DNA from: Halobaculum halobium
GTDB taxonomy: Archaea > Halobacteriota > Halobacteria > Halobacteriales > Haloferacaceae
DNA: 64,000 nt
Direction: 5' to 3'
NCBI RefSeq assembly: GCF_030127145.1
Contig: NZ_CP126158.1
Span: 434,001 to 498,000, forward strand
Shown here: piece by piece, positions 46,399 through 55,966 of the stretch
Numbering within the stretch: position 1 is the stretch's first letter
Layout of the letters: each line of letters begins with the position of its first letter
Program-made: the position numbers and the translations under genes
The notes under the pieces: model-generated
Seen by the model: only the letters and a program-made list of their open reading frames with translations
What the model was told of the DNA's origin: nothing
The model's database searches: none

Positions 46399-46899
46399 TC
46401 ACCGTTCGTCTTCGACCATCTCCTCGAACTCCGGGAGCAGGTCGTCGCCCGCGTTCGCATCGCCGTCAGTCGACTCGACGGGAGCGCGCTCCTCCCCGTG
46501 GTCGTCGCTCGTGGCGTCGTCTTCGTCAGTCCGGTCGCTCCCGCGGGTTCCCGCGTCGTCACCGTCCTCCAGCGGTTCGACGCGCAGGACCGTGAGCGGG
46601 ATCTCGTGGAGCCGTTGGCCGATCTCCTTGCGCGCGATCCGCGCCGCGTGTTCTTCGCGTTCCACGTTGAACACGGACATCTCCAACTCGAGCGCGACCA
46701 GCGCCTCGTCGGCCGCCACGAACGCCGGCGGGAGCTGTTCGCCGTCCGGCGAGGTCCGCGAGCCCATCGAGATCTCGACGTAGTTGAGATCGGGGTTGAG
46801 CATCTTCCCCGTTTTCGAGATCGCGATGCGGACCGCCTCGTCGGTCGTCTCGACGTCGTACACCGGCACCGCGGCCTCGACGACGACCCTACAGTCCAT
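46399..46899 (-). CDS. DUF555/UPF0212 family protein
   Basis: A 166-residue protein. The conserved part is residues 1-110: CRVVVEAAVPVYDVETTDEA, then IAISKTGKMLNPDLNYVEISMG and LVALELEMSVFNVE, which are family blocks. The C-terminal 50 residues are an acidic tail typical of halophilic versions. Function is unknown; the family is archaeal. The ATG at 46899 matches the family start, and an in-frame ATG at 46926 is an alternative. Confidence 0.82.
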   Translation of the reverse strand: MDCRVVVEAAVPVYDVETTDEAVRIAISKTGKMLNPDLNYVEISMGSRTSPDGEQLPPAFVAADEALVALELEMSVFNVEREEHAARIARKEIGQRLHEIPLTVLRVEPLEDGDDAGTRGSDRTDEDDATSDDHGEERAPVESTDGDANAGDDLLPEFEEMVEDER

Positions 46900-46985
46900 G
46901 GTAGATTGTACCACTGGGTCGGGCATGAATGTTCGGCCGTCGGTCGTGCGGACTCCACGACCCCGACGACCGCGGACTCGCCGAC

Positions 46986-47897
46986 TCACTCCCCGCCGGC
47001 TCGCAGGTAATAAAAGACGTACGTCTGCGCATAGCCCGCGTACTCGCCGCCGAAGCGCTCGCGGATCGCCCGGCTCGTCTCTGCGTAGCCGCCGGCGTCA
47101 CACTCGGGGAAGTAGTCGGCGATGGCCGTCTGGATCCACGTGTCCAGCGGCACCGCTTCGAGGAAGTCCAGCGAGAACAGGAGGACGCAGTCGGCAACCT
47201 TGTCGCCGACGCCGACGAAGCGAGTCAAGTACTCGCGAGCGTCCTCGTATGCCATCCCGCTCGCCGCAGCGGGGTCGGCCTCGCGGTCGGTGACCATCCC
47301 GGCGGTGCGCTGCACGTAGGGCGCACGGTAGCCCAGTGAGCGGTCACGCAGTTCCTCCTCCGTCCGCGCGGCCAGCTGCTCTGGGGTCGGAAACGAATGG
47401 AGCGTCCGACCGTCGAACGCGACCTCGTCGCCGAACGACTCGGCCAGGTCCATCTGCATCCCGTGGATCCGGCTCACGCGCATCTGCGCCGAACAGATGA
47501 ACGATATCAGACACGCGAACGGCGGGTCACGGACGAGGCGCATCCCCCGGTACTCCTCGTAGGCTCTGGTCAAGAGGGGGAGGTCCGGCGTCGCGTCGAG
47601 GATCGCGTCGAGGTCGTCGTCCAGTCGCAGAAGGTGGGTGAGGAGGGGGACGGCGTCGGTCGTCGACTCCCACTCCAACCGCCCCTCGATCTGACGGACG
47701 CGGACGACCGCGCGCTCGTCGCTCACGCCCTCGATCGGCGGAACGACCGTTTCGTACCAGTGGTCGCCGCCGTGGGCCGACATCGACTCGTACATGTTCC
47801 CGTCTGCGCGGTCCCACAGGTACGTCTGGCCGCTCTCGACGGTCGCCTGTAGGTCGAACGGCCCGACCGACTCGAGGGGGATCGCACCGGATTCCAT
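46986..47897 (-). CDS. 8-oxoguanine DNA glycosylase (OGG1-like)
   Basis: A 303-residue base-excision repair glycosylase. The N-terminal OGG domain (FDLQATVESGQTYLWDR) precedes the helix-hairpin-helix GPD core: FVGVGDKVADCVLLFSLD holds the catalytic lysine, and AVPLDTWIQTAIADYFPE supplies the conserved Asp. It removes 8-oxoguanine from DNA. ATG 47897 is used because the open frame extends much further upstream over the neighbouring permease without family features. Confidence 0.9.
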   Translation of the reverse strand: MESGAIPLESVGPFDLQATVESGQTYLWDRADGNMYESMSAHGGDHWYETVVPPIEGVSDERAVVRVRQIEGRLEWESTTDAVPLLTHLLRLDDDLDAILDATPDLPLLTRAYEEYRGMRLVRDPPFACLISFICSAQMRVSRIHGMQMDLAESFGDEVAFDGRTLHSFPTPEQLAARTEEELRDRSLGYRAPYVQRTAGMVTDREADPAAASGMAYEDAREYLTRFVGVGDKVADCVLLFSLDFLEAVPLDTWIQTAIADYFPECDAGGYAETSRAIRERFGGEYAGYAQTYVFYYLRAGGE

Positions 47898-47929
47898 CAG
47901 CGGACCCAAGGCGGCCACGGGGTTGCGGG

Positions 47930-49518
47930 TTACGGTTCCGGCGGGGACTCGTCGGCGAACCCGGTCTGCTCGACGGCGTCGGACTCCGGACGGGCGTCCG
48001 CGCCTTCCCCGTCGAGCGCGGGGAGTTCGATCCCGAGCGACTCCCGGTAGTCGCGAACCACGAATAGCAACCCGAGTCCGATCAGTTGCCACGCGACGAT
48101 CGCCGGGACAACCCCGCCGAGCGGGTCTGACACCAACTCGAACTCGAACACCGAGAGCGCGACTCGGTGAAGCGTCAGCCCGAGCGTCGTCGCGGGGTCG
48201 CTCGCGAGCGTCACGCCGAGCAGCGCGGCCGCGACGGCGACGGCGCCGGCCAGTGCGCCTCGGCCGACAGCGCCCGTCGGGCGGACCCCGCACTCGGTCC
48301 ACAGGTCGGGTCGACGGACGGGCATCGCGACCGCGGTCGTCGCGACCGCGAGATACGACAGCGCGAGGCCGGGCACCGCGACGTACAACGCCGGGGAGAC
48401 GAGATCGGCGACCGCGAGCGCGGCGGCGGCGCCGTAGACGGCGATAAGCGCGAGCGCGGGCGGTTCCGCGGGCCCGTGTTCGAGCGGCGGGTACAGTTCC
48501 GCCAGTCCGACGAGCGTGCGCGCGGCGGGCACGCCCAGCGCGACGAGCGCCGCGAGGCCCGTCGCCGTGGAGACGACGACCGTCAGCACGACCGGATCGA
48601 TCGGGAGGTACGCGGCGATCGCGTCGGCGGCGGGGATGTCCGCGAGGGTGAGCCGGGTCCAGTCGATGATCCCCAACGCGACGAGCGCCGTCAGCGTCAC
48701 GAGCGTGCCGGCGACGCCCGCGGCGGCGATCGGGGCGAGCCCGGACGATCGAGGGCCGTCGGCGTCGTCGGGCCGATCAGCCGCGGCGGCGTAGGCGGCG
48801 GCCTCGACCCCGACGAACGCGAACAGCGCAACGCCGACGCCGCCGACGAGGCTCCGCAGGGGCGCCCGTCGGAGCCCGGATGTCGGGTATAGCGGGTCGA
48901 AGTTCGCGGCGACGAACTCGCCGACGCCGGGGAGAAACGCCGCGGCGAGGAGCGCTCCCACGCCGAGGACGACCCCCATCCGGGCACGGCCGCCGCGACG
49001 GCGGCGCGGCGCGTGCCCGCGAGGTGGACGCCGAGCGCGAGCAGGCAGGCGGCGAGCGCGAGGGCGTCGCCGACCAACGGGGCGGGAACCCCGAATCCCG
49101 AAAGCGCCGCCAAGCCGGTCGGCGCCCCGAGGGTGCCCGAGACGTACGCCCCCGTGCTCGCCGGGAGGGGCGCGAGCCGACCGATCCACTCCGCCAACAG
49201 CGCCAGCAGCGCCACGTACCCGGCGAGTGCCGACCACGCGGCGAGGGCGCCGAGGCGCCGCGAACCCCACACCCGCGACACCGAACCGTACACGGGACCG
49301 CGCTCGGCGAACGGGCCGGAGGCGACGACGGCGAACGCGACGGCGAGACACGCGATGCCGCCGCCAGCGAGCAGATACGACACCGGCGCCTGCGGGCCGG
49401 CACCCTGTGCGACGCCGCCCGGCAGATACAACAGCCCGCCGCCGAGCGTCGCCGCGAGTCCGACGCCGGCCGGGCGGGCCGTCCCGCGGAGGTTGCCGAG
49501 GAATCGACCCGTGTCCAT
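47930..49518 (-). pseudogene. APC-superfamily amino acid permease, interrupted by one frameshift
   Basis: Two frames join into one permease of about 530 residues. From ATG 49518 the first frame reads MDTGRFLGNLRGTARPAG, a Gly-rich helix 1 (LGGGLLYLPGGVAQGAG) and about five helices; the second continues GVVLGVGALLAAAFLPG and carries the rest of the helices to 47930. The break is near 48973-48984. One more base in the C-run at 48973-48977 restores the frame as GWGVVLG. A TATA-like CTTTT lies 27 bp upstream of the start. Substrate is unknown. Both halves look conserved, which favours a sequencing error over decay. Confidence 0.78.
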
Positions 49519-49542
49519 GCCCGAAGTGTGTGACGGAGTAGC

Positions 49543-49546
49543 AAAA
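49543..49546 (-). promoter_or_regulatory. T-rich TATA element for the APC permease gene
   Basis: CTTTTG on the - strand, 27 bp before ATG 49518. Confidence 0.35.
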
Positions 49547-49591
49547 GTCCGCGGGCGGGGCACCGCCGCCGGCGTGCGTTGCGGGCGTCGG

Positions 49592-49744
49592 TCAGCGGTT
49601 CCGACTGACCGGGAACGCGACGCGGTCGGGCGCCTCGCTGAAGTCGACCAGCACACGCTCGTACAGGTCGTTGCGGACGCGGGTCGCCCGGCGATAGTTG
49701 ACGAAACAGTCCCACCCCGGTCGCTCGCGCGCGACGCCGACCAC
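49592..49744 (-). CDS. Small protein of unknown function
   Basis: A 50-residue open frame starting with GTG, divergent from the cyclodeaminase gene. Its codons have the G/C third positions typical of this genome. The sequence has a mixed, foldable composition (PGWDCFVNYRRATRVRN, then YERVLVDFSEAPDRVAFPV), unlike the shadow frames around it. No family is recognised. The start is uncertain, since the frame is open upstream across the neighbouring start. Confidence 0.45.
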   Translation of the reverse strand: MVGVARERPGWDCFVNYRRATRVRNDLYERVLVDFSEAPDRVAFPVSRNR

Positions 49745-49746
49745 GC

Positions 49747-49752
49747 TTTTTA
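49747..49752 (+). promoter_or_regulatory. T-rich TATA element for the cyclodeaminase gene
   Basis: TTTTTA centred about 27 bp before ATG 49776. Confidence 0.45.
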
Positions 49753-49775
49753 CTCCCGCCGTCCAATCGCCATCA

Positions 49776-50774
49776 ATGACCGAGACGCTGTTCCTGACGA
49801 GCGAGGAGATCTCCGGGCTGGCCGACCCCGCGGAGTACGTCGACGCGGTTCGGGACGCGTACCGCCAGATCGGCGAGGGCGCGCCCGCCGAGCCGCGGAC
49901 GAAGCTCGTAAACGCCGAGCCGCCGGGGTTCCTCACGACCTACGCTGCGGTCCTCCCGGAGACGGGGGCGATGGGAGGGTACACCTACTCCGCGGGGTTC
50001 GGTGCGCGCGACGCGTGGTTCATGACGCCGCTGTTCGACGCAGAGTCGGGCGAGCCGCTCGCCCTGCTGGACGGCGCCTCGATGAACCCCCACAAGACGG
50101 GCGCGGCCGGCGCCGTCGGCGTCGACGCGCTGGCCCGAGCGGACGCGACCTCCGTCGCGGTGGTCGGCTCCGGCGCGCAAGCGCGCGGGCAACTGCGCGC
50201 GACGGCGACCGTCCGCGACGTGGAGACCGTGTGGGTGTACTCGCCGACGAAAGAACACCGCGAGGCGTTCGCAGGCGACATGAACACCCGCCTCGACGCA
50301 TCGGTCGCCGCCGTCGCGAGCGCGGCCGCCGCCATCGAGGACGCCGACGTGGTGATCACCGCGACGAACGCCGGCGAGCCGGTGTTCGACGGGGCGACGC
50401 TGGAGCCGGGGGCCCACGTCACCGCGATGGGCCAGTACAACGCCGACAAGCGTGAACTCGACCACGAGACGATCGGGCGGGCGACGTACGTTCCCGACCT
50501 CCGCGCCCGGGCGCTCCAAGACGCCGGCTCGTTCCTCTCGGCGCTGGAGGCCGGCGTCGTCGACGAGGACCACATTCACGCGGAACTCGGTGAGGTCGTC
50601 GCCGGCGTGGAACCGGGCCGCACGAGCGACGACGAGATCACCGTCTTCGACTCCGGCGGCACCGGGATCGAGACGGCCGCGTCCGCGTACCTGCTGTACG
50701 AGAAGGCCGTCGACGCCGGACTCGGGGAGACGATCGAGTTCGCACCGGCGAGCGAGGCGCTGACCGGAGAGTAG
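49776..50774 (+). CDS. Ornithine cyclodeaminase/mu-crystallin family protein
   Basis: A 332-residue NAD(P)-binding protein. An N-terminal alpha-beta domain (FLTSEEISGLADPAEYVDAV) carries MGGYTYSAGF. The Rossmann part has VAVVGSGAQARGQLRAT and DVVITATNAGEPVF, and the late FDSGGTGIETAASAYLLYEKA is a family block. Members include ornithine cyclodeaminase, alanine dehydrogenase (archaeal) and imine reductases; the activity cannot be told apart here. ATG 49776 fits the family start and the TATA spacing. Confidence 0.87.
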   Translation: MTETLFLTSEEISGLADPAEYVDAVRDAYRQIGEGAPAEPRTKLVNAEPPGFLTTYAAVLPETGAMGGYTYSAGFGARDAWFMTPLFDAESGEPLALLDGASMNPHKTGAAGAVGVDALARADATSVAVVGSGAQARGQLRATATVRDVETVWVYSPTKEHREAFAGDMNTRLDASVAAVASAAAAIEDADVVITATNAGEPVFDGATLEPGAHVTAMGQYNADKRELDHETIGRATYVPDLRARALQDAGSFLSALEAGVVDEDHIHAELGEVVAGVEPGRTSDDEITVFDSGGTGIETAASAYLLYEKAVDAGLGETIEFAPASEALTGE

Positions 50775-50809
50775 AACGAGCCGACAGCGACGCGCGACCC
50801 CCTCGACAC

Positions 50810-51289
50810 GTGACCGACGCCACCTCCGTCCGAATCCGCGTCCGCGAGTCGCCGCTGATCACGGCCAGCGGCGGCCTCGGACTCGTCGTGCTGCTCGGCG
50901 CGGTCGCCGTGCTCGTGACGGTCGTTGGGCCCGGCCGAATCCCGGACCCCGGCGGTCGTCGGCTCGGGACCGCCATCCTCGCGGGGATGGTCGTCGTCGC
51001 CCTCCTGTGGCTGTCGGTCGTCGCGCGGGCGGTCGCGGGCGTCGTCGCCTACGCCGACGCGGGGGACCGACCGACGGGCTTCGGCCTGGCGCTCGCGGTC
51101 GTCGAGGGAGCCATCGCCCTGGTGATGGTGGCCGTCGCGAGCGCCGTCGCCGCGCTGGAGGGACCGCAGTCGCAACCGGAGGCGTACGCCATCGCCGCGT
51201 ACGCCCTCACCGCGATCGGGGTCGTTCTCGCGCCCGTATCGCTGGCGCGCGCGGGCCTCACGCTGTTGGGGGAGTCCCGATCCGCTTGA
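50810..51289 (+). CDS. Small integral membrane protein of unknown function
   Basis: A 159-residue protein starting with GTG, 35 bp after the cyclodeaminase and probably co-transcribed. Four hydrophobic helices are evident (GLVVLLGAVAVLVTVV, GTAILAGMVVVALLWLSVV, ALAVVEGAIALVMVAVASAV, and a last one near 125-150). No named family was recognised. Confidence 0.65.
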   Translation: MTDATSVRIRVRESPLITASGGLGLVVLLGAVAVLVTVVGPGRIPDPGGRRLGTAILAGMVVVALLWLSVVARAVAGVVAYADAGDRPTGFGLALAVVEGAIALVMVAVASAVAALEGPQSQPEAYAIAAYALTAIGVVLAPVSLARAGLTLLGESRSA

Positions 51290-51322
51290 TCCTGTCTGCC
51301 GATCACGGTCCCTCGATCCCCG

Positions 51323-52641
51323 TCAGTCGCCGCCCGAGGCCGACGTGGCTCCCGGCGCGCCCGGCGACCGCTTCTCGCGCCTGGCGACGCGAACGTGGAG
51401 CGCCATCGCACACAGCGTCGCGATCACACCGCCGAGTACGACGATCCCGAACGCAACGCGGTAGCCCGCCGCTGAGTACGCGCGCGCGCCGTCGACGACG
51501 CGACCAGTCCAATAGGCGTCGAGCGCCGCCCCGAGCACCGCGGGGAAGACGGCCGCGCCGAGGTACGCCATTCCGTTGACCGTCCCCGTGGCCGCGCCGC
51601 TGTCGTCGGCGTGACGCTCCTTCGCGACGGTGTAGGCCACGGACGCGCCACCGGTGATCCCCATCCCGACGAACAGCGCCAGCGCGACGACGAACAGCGG
51701 CGGCGTCACGGTGAGGAACACGACGCCGTAAGCGACCACGAACGCGAGACACGACCCGACGATCACCTCCGTCCGGCGGCCGGTGCGGTCAGACAGCGCG
51801 CCGAAGGCCGGCGATCCGACCGCGAAGCCGATGTTCGCCGCGAGCACGGCGGAGGCGGCCGTCGCCACCGACACGTCGTACAGGTGAACGATGTAGGGGA
51901 CGCCCCACAGCCCGACGACCGTGAAGTTGAGCCCGAAGATGAGAAACAGCGTCACGCCCATGAGCCAGGTGTCGAGGTCGCCGAGGACGCGCCGCGCGCC
52001 CGCCAGCACCTCCCGAAGCGAGTCGGTGTCCGTTCCGGAGTCGGCCCCCTCGGGACGGTCGTCCGGATCCGCCGGCCGGTCGCGGACGAACACGCCGACG
52101 CCGACCCCGGCGAGGAACACTCCCCGGCGGCGGCGTACAGCACCGCGCGCCAGCCGGCGGCCTCCGCCGCCACCGCCAGCGGCGTCGTCGCCAAGACGCC
52201 GCCGATACCCGCGGCGGCGATGGTGAAGCCCGTCATCGTCGCGAACTCCTCGGGTGCGTACCAGTTCGCGCAGAACCGCAGCACCGCGACGTAGATCGAC
52301 GCCCCGCTCAGCCCCGCGAGAAACCGCGCGAGGAAGCCGACGGCGAACGAGTCCGCCGCGGCGAACCCCGCGACGCCGGCGGCCATCCCGACGAGTCCGA
52401 CCGAGACGACTCGCCGGGACCCGTAGCGGTCGACGAGCAGCCCCGAGGGGAGCTGTGCGGCCGCGTACACGTAGAAGAACGACGAGTGGAGCAGCCCTAA
52501 CTCGGAGGCGGTCGCGTCGAACACCGCGGCGAGATCACCCGACAGCACCGCTGTCGAGTTGCGGAAAAAGTTGACAAACAGAAACCCGAACGCGAGCGTC
52601 GCCCACATGAGGTGGCGTCGATACCGACGCGAGATCGTCAT
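51323..52641 (-). pseudogene. MFS transporter, interrupted by one frameshift
   Basis: The N-terminal half (ATG 52641, ISRRYRRHLMWATLAFGFLF, six helices with VDRYGSRRVV as the MFS loop motif) and the C-terminal half (FLAGVGVGVFVRDRP onward, six helices to 51323) lie in two frames. Adding one base to the C-run at 52122-52125 joins them as AAAGGVFLAGVG, giving about 439 residues. Both halves show normal MFS features, including a second loop motif SDRTGRRTEV. Substrate is unknown. Confidence 0.8.
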
Positions 52642-52726
52642 GGTGTGCCTCTGTGTTTCACACCGATGCTTGTAGTTTCGGGCTACGGCGACCCGATCGC
52701 CCGGGCGGCCGACCGGTCGGATCGGC

Positions 52727-53307
52727 TCACAGTCGCCGCCGCATCCTGACGTGCTCGATACCGTCCTCCTCGAAGGCGCCGACCGCGTCGCCAACGGCGT
52801 AGCCGAGCCGCTCGTAGAACCCCTCCGCCTGCGTCTGCGCGTGGAGCACCGCCTCGGGGAGGCCGCGCTCGCGGGCCCGCGACTCCGCGGCGCGCACCGC
52901 TCGTGCGCCCCAGCCCTCGCCGCGGCGGTCGCGGGAAACGGCGATCCGCTCGAGCTTCGCGAGTCGGTCCGTGTCCGGGTCGAGCGCGCCGTAGTCCGCT
53001 GCATCGACCACGCGCAACCGGGCGACGGCGACGGCGTCGCCCGCGGGGTGCTCCCCGGTCGGGCGCCGTCAGCGCCGCGGCCGTCTCCGTCGGCGTCACG
53101 AATCAGCAGGTGATCGACGCCGGAGTCGAGGGGGTCCTCGTCGTGCTCGTCGAGTTCCAGGTGCTCGGGGACACCCTGCTCGTCGACGAAGACAGCCATG
53201 CGGATCGCGACGGCCGCGTCCCAGTCGTCCTCGGTCGTCACGACCGTTGCGGTCCGAGCCGCGTCGCGGCCGGACTCGGGCCGGCCCGAGGCGCGCTCGT
53301 CGTCCAT
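52727..53307 (-). pseudogene. GNAT-family N-acetyltransferase, interrupted by one frameshift
   Basis: From ATG 53307 the first frame reads MDDERASGRPESGRD and WDAAVAIRMAVFVDEQGVPEH, an N-terminal GNAT part. After the C-run at 53053-53056 the second frame reads EHPAGDAVAVARLRVVDAAD, then LERIAVSRDRRGEGWGARAV (the acetyl-CoA loop) and GFYERLGYAVGD to 52727. One extra base in that run restores a protein of about 193 residues. It resembles the ElaA-like GNAT subgroup (VFVDEQGVP). It ends the tail of the pelA operon side and starts 2 bp before the pelA stop. Confidence 0.8.
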
Positions 53308-53309
53308 CG

Positions 53310-54377
53310 TCACTGGAGCCGGTACCGGAGGAGCGCGGCGACGCCGCCGAGGTTCTTCAGCTGCTGGCCCGGCGCGAACTCCTCGGAGAAGACGACCACG
53401 TCGCCGCCCTTCTGTTCGGCCGTCTCGACGAGGTCGTTCACGTCGAGCTCCCAGTCGCCCTCGCCTTGGCGTTCCGCGCGGAGGCGCTCGTCGACGATGA
53501 GCAGCGTCTCGATGGCGCCGAATTCGGCGGCCTCCATCGTCTCGTTCACGCCGTAGGTCGCCTTCGATCCCTCGGCGATCCGTCCGGTGAGTTCGTCGAT
53601 CAGTTCCGCCTCGCGGGCGATTCGCGTCTCGCGTTGCACTTCGTCGACGGCGCCGCGCTTGAGCACCTCGTGGACGCCGCGGTCGCCCGCCGCGGAGGTG
53701 TTCACGACCGTGACCCGGTCGCTCAGGTCGCGGTAGTGCTCGTCGACGTAGTCGTTGGCGTCGTTCTTGGTGAACCCCGGGCCCGCGAGGATGACCGCCT
53801 CTGGGTCGAGGTGCGACAGCGCCGAGCCCAACTCGTCGAACAGCTCGTCGCGCGGACGGGCGTACTCGCCCTTCCCCGTGGGTTTGGTGAAGCTCGCGTA
53901 CTCCTCGGTGCCGTACTGCTGGACCGTGTGGACGTACGCCGCCCCCTCCTCGACGGTGGCGATGGCGACGTCGGGCGCGCCGGTGGCCTCCTCGGCCTCT
54001 TCGATGCGCTCGATCTGGTCGGGTTTGAAGTGTTTCTCGACGGTGAGCTCCGAGCGCTCCTCGACGTTGATCGTGTGGTGGTGACCGATCTCGTCCTCGC
54101 GCGAGCAGCCGACGATGACGCCGCCGACGCGCAGCCGATTGGCGAAGCGGGCGAACTCGACGTCCTCGACCTCGATGGTGACGCGCATGTGTTCGCGCTC
54201 TCCGCCCTTGTCCCGAAGTTGGTCGTCGTTGCGGGTGACCCGGCGGGTCGTGTCCGCCTCGACGAGATCGCCCGGTTCGAGGACGTGTGAGAGGTGCCAC
54301 AGGTCGTCGGTGGTCTCCGGCGTGACCGTCAGGCGCTCGCGCCCCTCCTCGCCGCGGCCGCGCGAGTCGATTCGCAT
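53310..54377 (-). CDS. pelA: mRNA surveillance protein Pelota
   Basis: A 355-residue eRF1-like factor. It has the N-terminal Sm-like domain (about 1-130, [22 protein letters not shown]), a central domain with [16 protein letters not shown], and a C-terminal domain beginning [14 protein letters not shown]. It lacks the GGQ peptidyl hydrolysis motif of release factors. With ABCE1 it splits stalled ribosomes. ATG 54377 fits the family and has a CTTTG element 27 bp upstream. It is near rqcH, another rescue factor. Confidence 0.95.
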   Translation of the reverse strand: MRIDSRGRGEEGRERLTVTPETTDDLWHLSHVLEPGDLVEADTTRRVTRNDDQLRDKGGEREHMRVTIEVEDVEFARFANRLRVGGVIVGCSREDEIGHHHTINVEERSELTVEKHFKPDQIERIEEAEEATGAPDVAIATVEEGAAYVHTVQQYGTEEYASFTKPTGKGEYARPRDELFDELGSALSHLDPEAVILAGPGFTKNDANDYVDEHYRDLSDRVTVVNTSAAGDRGVHEVLKRGAVDEVQRETRIAREAELIDELTGRIAEGSKATYGVNETMEAAEFGAIETLLIVDERLRAERQGEGDWELDVNDLVETAEQKGGDVVVFSEEFAPGQQLKNLGGVAALLRYRLQ

Positions 54378-54460
54378 ACTCGCGAGTCCGTGGGGCGCGT
54401 ACAAAGGCCCTCCGAGACGCTGGACGCCACCGGATCGTCGGTGGCCGTCCCGGGCGTCTC

Positions 54461-55180
54461 TCACCGGACCGTCCGCGGCTGGTCCGATTCGAACTCGACG
54501 GCTGCGTCCGCGTCCCCGCCCGCGTCGCCCTCGGACGCCGCGTCGGTCGCCTCGGCGAATCCGCGCCCGAAGCAGTAGTAGGAGACGACTTGCCCGTAGA
54601 ACACCGCCGGGACCCCGATCAGGATCAGCGCGAAGGGACTCGCGACGCTGCCGATCACGATCCCGAGCACGACGCCGAAGAGGACGCCCACGAGGTACCG
54701 CCCGGAGAGGGTCGCCTCGCGCAGCGCCTCGACGTCGAACGCGGCGCCCAACTCGCCCGCGACCGCGAAGTTGGTCATCGCCGCCGGCAGGACGTACGCG
54801 ACGAGGATCGACACCAGCGTCGCGGTCAGCAGGAGCAGGAGACTGACGGTTCCAAACGCTGCGATCCCGGCGTCGCTTCCCGTGATACCGCCGAGCAAGA
54901 GGGAGACGAGCGCCGCGACGATCGGGACCGCGATCACGACGCCGTAGGCCACCTGCACGACGAGCAGCTTCAGGCCGTCGACGAACAGCTCCCCCCAGTC
55001 AGTGAACGACGGCGCCTCGCGTTCCCCGTTCGCCGCCGAGCGCAACACGCGAACCAGATACCCCTGCAACACGAACGCCGGCAGCACGAACACGCCCGCG
55101 ACGATCAGCGCGCCGCCGATGATCAGCGTGGCGACGCGGTCGTCGGTTCGCAGGGGATACCCGAGCGCGTCTTCCAACAT
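54461..55180 (-). CDS. DUF4013 family membrane protein (copy 1)
   Basis: A 239-residue protein that begins [23 protein letters not shown], with about six hydrophobic helices and the [22 protein letters not shown] block of DUF4013. The C-terminal 25 residues are acidic. It is a paralogue of the gene immediately upstream on the same strand. Function is unknown. Both lie between pelA and rqcH. Confidence 0.8.
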   Translation of the reverse strand: MLEDALGYPLRTDDRVATLIIGGALIVAGVFVLPAFVLQGYLVRVLRSAANGEREAPSFTDWGELFVDGLKLLVVQVAYGVVIAVPIVAALVSLLLGGITGSDAGIAAFGTVSLLLLLTATLVSILVAYVLPAAMTNFAVAGELGAAFDVEALREATLSGRYLVGVLFGVVLGIVIGSVASPFALILIGVPAVFYGQVVSYYCFGRGFAEATDAASEGDAGGDADAAVEFESDQPRTVR

Positions 55181-55204
55181 ACCGGACGGTCACCAGCGGC
55201 GTGG

Positions 55205-55963
55205 TTAACGGTTTCCACCGACCCCACGACTCCCGCCGCTTCCGCCGACGGCGCCGACTCCACGACTCCACGCGGCGGCGGCGGCGACCTCCAGGTAGAA
55301 CAGCCCGAAGAAGCCGACGAGTCGGATGGGCCTGGCGCCGGCGCCGGTCAGCGCCGCCCCGAACGCAAGCAGTATCGCCCCGACTGTCCACGCGTAGAAG
55401 TACCGCCCGGAGGTGACCGTCCGGCGAAGCGACCCGAACGAGACCGCCTCGCCGACGCGCGCGCGAACCCCGGCGTCCGGGTCCGCGCGGCCGTACTCGG
55501 CGAGGATCGCCGGCAGCGGGTACGCGACACCGACCGCGAGCAGCAGGCTCACGGTTCCGCCGACGAGCGTCACGCCGTAGCCCAGCGGCGTCGTCGGGTC
55601 CACGGGGCCGCCCCCGGCCGCTCCCGAGACGGCGCCGCCGACAGTGACGAGCAGCACGGCGACGGGAACGAGCAACACGGCGACCGAGAGTGCGCTCCCG
55701 ACGAGTCCGTCTCGAAGGAGGGCCAACGGCCGCCGAAAGGTCGGGCGCGTGGCGGGGTCAGCGGCGTCGCCGGCCGCGCCGAGCACCCGGACGAGATAGC
55801 CGACGAGCAACACCCACGACACCAGCGAGAACACGCTGAGCGGCCACAGGGGCGCGACGAGCGCGGCGAAGAGATGCAACCCGCCGCCGGTGGCGAGCGC
55901 CTCCGCGGTCGCGCCGCGGGCGTCAGCGGGACCCAGGGGGTACCGCAGCGCCTCCCGGAGCAC
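55205..55963 (-). CDS. DUF4013 family membrane protein (copy 2)
   Basis: A 252-residue paralogue of the neighbouring gene, sharing the start MLREALRYPLGPAD, the LVGYLVRVLGAAGDAAD block and the helix order, but diverged in sequence, so the duplication is old. About six helices are predicted. The Gly-rich C-terminus is low complexity. It starts 3 bp after the rqcH stop, so it is co-transcribed with rqcH. Confidence 0.8.
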   Translation of the reverse strand: MLREALRYPLGPADARGATAEALATGGGLHLFAALVAPLWPLSVFSLVSWVLLVGYLVRVLGAAGDAADPATRPTFRRPLALLRDGLVGSALSVAVLLVPVAVLLVTVGGAVSGAAGGGPVDPTTPLGYGVTLVGGTVSLLLAVGVAYPLPAILAEYGRADPDAGVRARVGEAVSFGSLRRTVTSGRYFYAWTVGAILLAFGAALTGAGARPIRLVGFFGLFYLEVAAAAAWSRGVGAVGGSGGSRGVGGNR

Positions 55964-55966
55964 GGA

